Position numbers and translations under genes: made by a program. Positions 60,472 through 64,000 of a stretch of DNA of 64,000 nt are shown piece by piece. Below the pieces are notes generated by a model, which saw only the letters and a program-made list of their open reading frames with translations, did not search any database and had not been told where the DNA came from. Where the stretch lies: NCBI GenBank assembly GCA_003439945.1, contig QVRM01002084.1:1-64000 (forward strand). The letters are read 5' to 3'. This stretch comes from Dermanyssus gallinae. Lineage: Eukaryota; Arthropoda; Arachnida; Mesostigmata; Dermanyssidae. Position 1 is the stretch's first letter; each line of letters opens with the position of its first letter.

Positions 60472-60770
60472 TTTGCCTATTTGACTTTCTACGAGAATCA
60501 CAATGAACAACACACAAGAAAAGCCGCACGATCATTATTAATCAGTGGCGTACATTTTTACATCAAACTAAGCATTCATATATAGGGAGCTTACAACTGT
60601 GTTTTTATTTCTATATTAGAATACATATACATTGTTTTATAGATTCCTTCCTGAAAGTAGAACCATTGTTTAGATTTCGACGCAATTTCTACAAATCTCT
60701 ATTAATTTCTAGAGCTAGTGAATCCATGCATTGAAGCACATCTATAAACCGCGTGTTTTGAATTTCCCCA

Positions 60771-60842
60771 GCTCAATCCCGATGACGTCAAGCATCGATT
60801 CGCGAAGATCGAATTGAAACTGAAGAAAAAGCACGGTTCCTA
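60771..60842 (+). other. Possible terminal exon of an unrecognised gene
   Basis: After the acceptor-like TTTCCCCAG the frame reads LNPDDVKHRFAKIELKLKKK, then HGS and a stop. It is Lys-rich and exon-like, but I do not recognise the protein. The frame is also open upstream of the acceptor for at least several codons. It lies 300 bases upstream of the DDX46 start, on the other strand. It may be chance. Confidence 0.25.
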
Positions 60843-60849
60843 ATCAGGT

Positions 60850-63800
60850 AAATGAAGTGAGTGCTTTACCAGCTAGATTCCAGATGCGATACAACGTACT
60901 CGTGGCGAGGAAACATGGCATAAAGATAGCTCTGGAGCTCTTCCAGGCTAGCGCAGTAACCCCCTTTAGTGTGCACATGCTAATCGATCAAATATTCGTG
61001 ATTAATAGATTGTACATCACTGCATCTTTTCCACTTGAGCCGTTGGCATATGAATACAGGGTCAAAAATCGCCTCATTTTATAAAAATGTCTTGAGCAGA
61101 AAAGATTCGCGTCACTTTTTCGTGGTGTAATCATTTTGAGGTACGCACTGACCAGTGGGATCATTCCGAAATAATCGGAAAGGTTTTTATCCAGGGACAA
61201 CGGGTATTGCCTAAAAACGCATATATTTGAGTTATCGCTAAAAGCAACCTTCACACGGGTCACACTCGTACTTCGTCGTACAATAGGAAATGTCCAGTTC
61301 TTAATTTCGTACCATCTATATCTACACCTTAGGGAGAGAGCTTAATTCGCAAAGATCTCCGAAGCTCTTTGAAATATTCCAATGCACTCTTTGCAATAGG
61401 CTTTTCAGCAAAGTGTCTTTAATTGTTACATTTATTGAAACTGTGCAATTAAAAGTTTTAAGCTCAGTGAGGAATTACTGATATCAAACAAACTTGCCAT
61501 CCAGAAAAAACAGCCCCATAATAAAAAAAAATATTTATATACATACATATATATATATATATATTATAAGGTAGGGAGAGCCTTATAATATTATAAGACT
61601 CTCCGTGCTGTATGATGGATTCGACGTAGCTGACGGAGCATCACAACTCAGTCCAGGATATAGGTACGCCAAGCTTCCAGGCCGATAACGCCAGATGCCC
61701 TGGCAAGCGCTAGCTGAAGTAGCATCGCGCGCGCGACATTATAAACCAAACCTATGCGCGGCTGATAGGAAAAGAGAACACCAGAAAAGGCACTCATACA
61801 ATTTAATAAGCACAATTCTATAGGCAGTGGCATGCTCGCTATTCCGAGCCTGAGCAGGGAGTAACAGGGGAGGAACATGGGCTTAGTGGGTTTAAGAGCC
61901 CCAACTAGTGATAGCTGTCAGCGACATAGCTGCACCGGAGTACCGAAACCTCGAATATAGTAAAGAAAAGAGTTCGTGAGGAGCGAGGTAGGTGGCTCGT
62001 AGGAAACCCCTGCGGACGGCACTGCTGGCCAGTGAACGTGATAACTTAAACTGGGCCAGCCAAGGCCATAGTACAGTGCGCACATGTCAAAATTACGCGC
62101 GGCCGAACGTGTTAGGAAAGGAGAACGGTCGAGAGTAGATTGCTTTCTTCCGGCAGCCGAACACAGCCAAGCGTTCCTTCAGAAAGTGTCGACAATAGCC
62201 GGCAGGCGGTAACCGTCAGAAAATAGACCCACTTGGTACAGTTGACGGCATCGCAACAGAAATGTCGGTCGATTTCGAGGTTTCAGAGATTCGGCAGTAA
62301 ACAGAACCGCGGACGACGTCGCAGAGCAGGAGAAAAGACGACTTTTTTGAACTTTTCAAGTGCTCGATCGTGCCCGACAAGCGATAGTTGGCAACTTACT
62401 AGAGCGCCTCGAGAAAGCATGCAAAGGCCCTCAAGTCGGGCGCCAACTAAATAGGCAAAACCTTCCACAGCTCCCTAAGGAAACTTCGGATGCGCAAATG
62501 CACCTCTTCCAAGGAAATGTACCAGTAGGAAGTCGCAAATACGCTCCCCACTCGTCAAGTGAGTAACGTCTCTGTGTTGACACGTCATATAGAGAGTACA
62601 TTCTTTGTTTAGCATGCTGGGAAGAGGTCGGAAATGAAAGGGCAATTCGTGAACATTCGTCTAAAGTCAACTGTTTTCGCTGTTTAAACGATAAGGGGAA
62701 ATAAGCGAAGCCAACGTTGATGAATTTGAAGGCAAACGAAACCAACTATTCTTCATAATACAATGTAATCACTGTCATTATTATCATAATAATATCAATA
62801 ATTATAGTAACAGATATGGTCAACCCCAATACGTACAATATTGCTCTTTTTTAAATCTGAAATACAGTCTACTAATATGAAAACACTGACTAAAAAGCGC
62901 AGTTTCAAATATGTGTAATTGGCGTAAAGGGTAGCGGTCACGGCTGGTCAAATCTCATCGGCCACAATAATTTCCGCCACAGCTATTAGAGTTCTGCCAT
63001 ACAGAATACTAACAAAGAAATCTATATAGGTTACATAGTGTAACAAGTACTACAGTGACTTGATCTCGCTAGCCAAAAATATCGCTAGGCTCGATCGATG
63101 CGTGGAGTTATGAAGAACAAATACATCTTGTCATCTTGTAAACATCTTGTCTACGTTGATCGGTTACTCGGGATAGCATACCTCAGCTCCTGTGGTAGCG
63201 GTCCGAATCCGTCTCCGATCGTAGCAACCAAAACACTCACACTAGCCACAACACCACCACCAACAACAACGACAAAAAACACGACGAGAAATAAACAAAC
63301 GCTCGTTTTTGTTGATTCGCTTGATTGTCATCCTCGTAGCGACTAATTACCATTGCACAACTAAATCATTATGTACGGTTTGTCGACAACACACAGCCTA
63401 TCATCTCTCGGAGACTGCCGAGACGAGTGAACTCCCCTCAATCTCAATCTCTCGCGCAAATATGCGTGTCTATAGATCGACACAGCTCCGACATAGACTC
63501 CAAGCGTCTTGTACAGGCATCTTGTATCTGCATGCCGCCTTCGCCTAATTCTCTTCTCTTTGCTTCCCTCCGTTCGACATCTCGGATGCCTGCAATGGCA
63601 TATGATTTTTGACTTAATTCACCACTCGTGTGTTGTTTTGTTGTTCAGTTGGCCGTATATTCGCCCAGTCGTTCAGTCGTCGATGTTGCTCGTCTGTCTT
63701 TGCGTTTTACCACCTACCTATTAGTATTATTATTATGATTACGCTCAATGTTCGATCCGCTCAGCTCGCCGGGTGAACATTGTTATTGTTGTCGTAGTCG

Positions 63801-64000
63801 CTGTTCTGTTGTGTGCATTGTTGACGATTTGAACCATCAGAACCACAATAACAACAAATGGTGCAAAATATCAACAACAACAACAACAGCTTAAAGGCCC
63901 ACATTTCGAGCAGAACGCAAAGAGAGGGAAAGTGTTTAGGATGAAAACAAAACACGGACAACCTTCCATCGGTTCTACACTTGTTCGATCAACAACCGCA
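60850..64000. other. Right end of window, no gene recognised
   Basis: Contains an AT-rich hairpin (61561-61591), a (TA)8 tract near 61548, a GC-richer stretch near 62000-62450, and CAA/ACC triplet-rich stretches near 63250 and 63870. Open frames reach 104 codons (62431..62745, minus), but none has a recognisable domain. Upstream DDX46 promoter elements may lie just above 60471; none could be identified. Confidence 0.4.

Overview
This is eukaryotic, animal nuclear DNA: spliced genes with GT-AG introns, non-LTR retrotransposons of several clades, tRNA-derived SINEs, fold-back DNA elements and very many (TA)n microsatellites. I lean towards an arthropod, possibly a mite or other chelicerate, because of the element mix (R2-type and R1-type LINEs, a mariner-like transposase piece) and the apyrase type. 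That placement is inference. No prokaryotic operons, CRISPR arrays or rRNA genes were seen.

Two host genes can be rebuilt exon by exon, and they converge. (1) On the + strand, 9432..37878, is a seven-exon gene for a CANT1/bed-bug-type calcium-dependent nucleotidase (apyrase). It encodes 349 aa, all splice phases agree, and it has an N-terminal hydrophobic signal or anchor. Its 1,050 coding bases are spread over 28.4 kb because introns 1, 3, 4 and 5 are packed with transposons. (2) On the - strand, 60471..51358, is an eleven-exon gene for the spliceosomal DEAD-box helicase DDX46/PRP5. It encodes 1,230 aa with all helicase motifs, and its introns are compact but hold SINE and LINE scraps. A short exon-like remnant at 49505..49543 repeats the C-terminus of the apyrase and suggests a second, decayed or diverged apyrase copy.

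The rest is a transposon landscape. 1-9 kb: remnants of FADD-type (jockey/CR1-like) LINEs, an R1-type C-terminus, and a 5'-truncated R2-type element that still codes for its restriction-like endonuclease. 10-20 kb: L1-like scraps, tRNA-like sequences, and a decayed but long R1-type element (gag knuckles, endonuclease, RT). 22-27 kb: a nested pair of one LINE family, where a nearly intact minus-strand copy split a plus-strand copy and left a 15-bp target duplication. 27-36 kb: two long fold-back elements, two further R2-type copies sitting in TA tracts, a mariner-like transposase piece and a tRNA-Ala-derived SINE. 39-50 kb: more pieces of the 23-kb LINE family and an almost intact R1-type ORF2. 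60.8-64 kb: no gene recognised.

The most interesting non-gene signals are: a recurring Cys/His signature (C-x-C-x2-C-x3-C-x3-H-x3-C) at the C-terminus of one LINE family, present at seven places; R2-type elements embedded in (TA)n tracts; and perfect short inverted repeats whose loops are 4 nt (long arms) or 9 nt (short arms).
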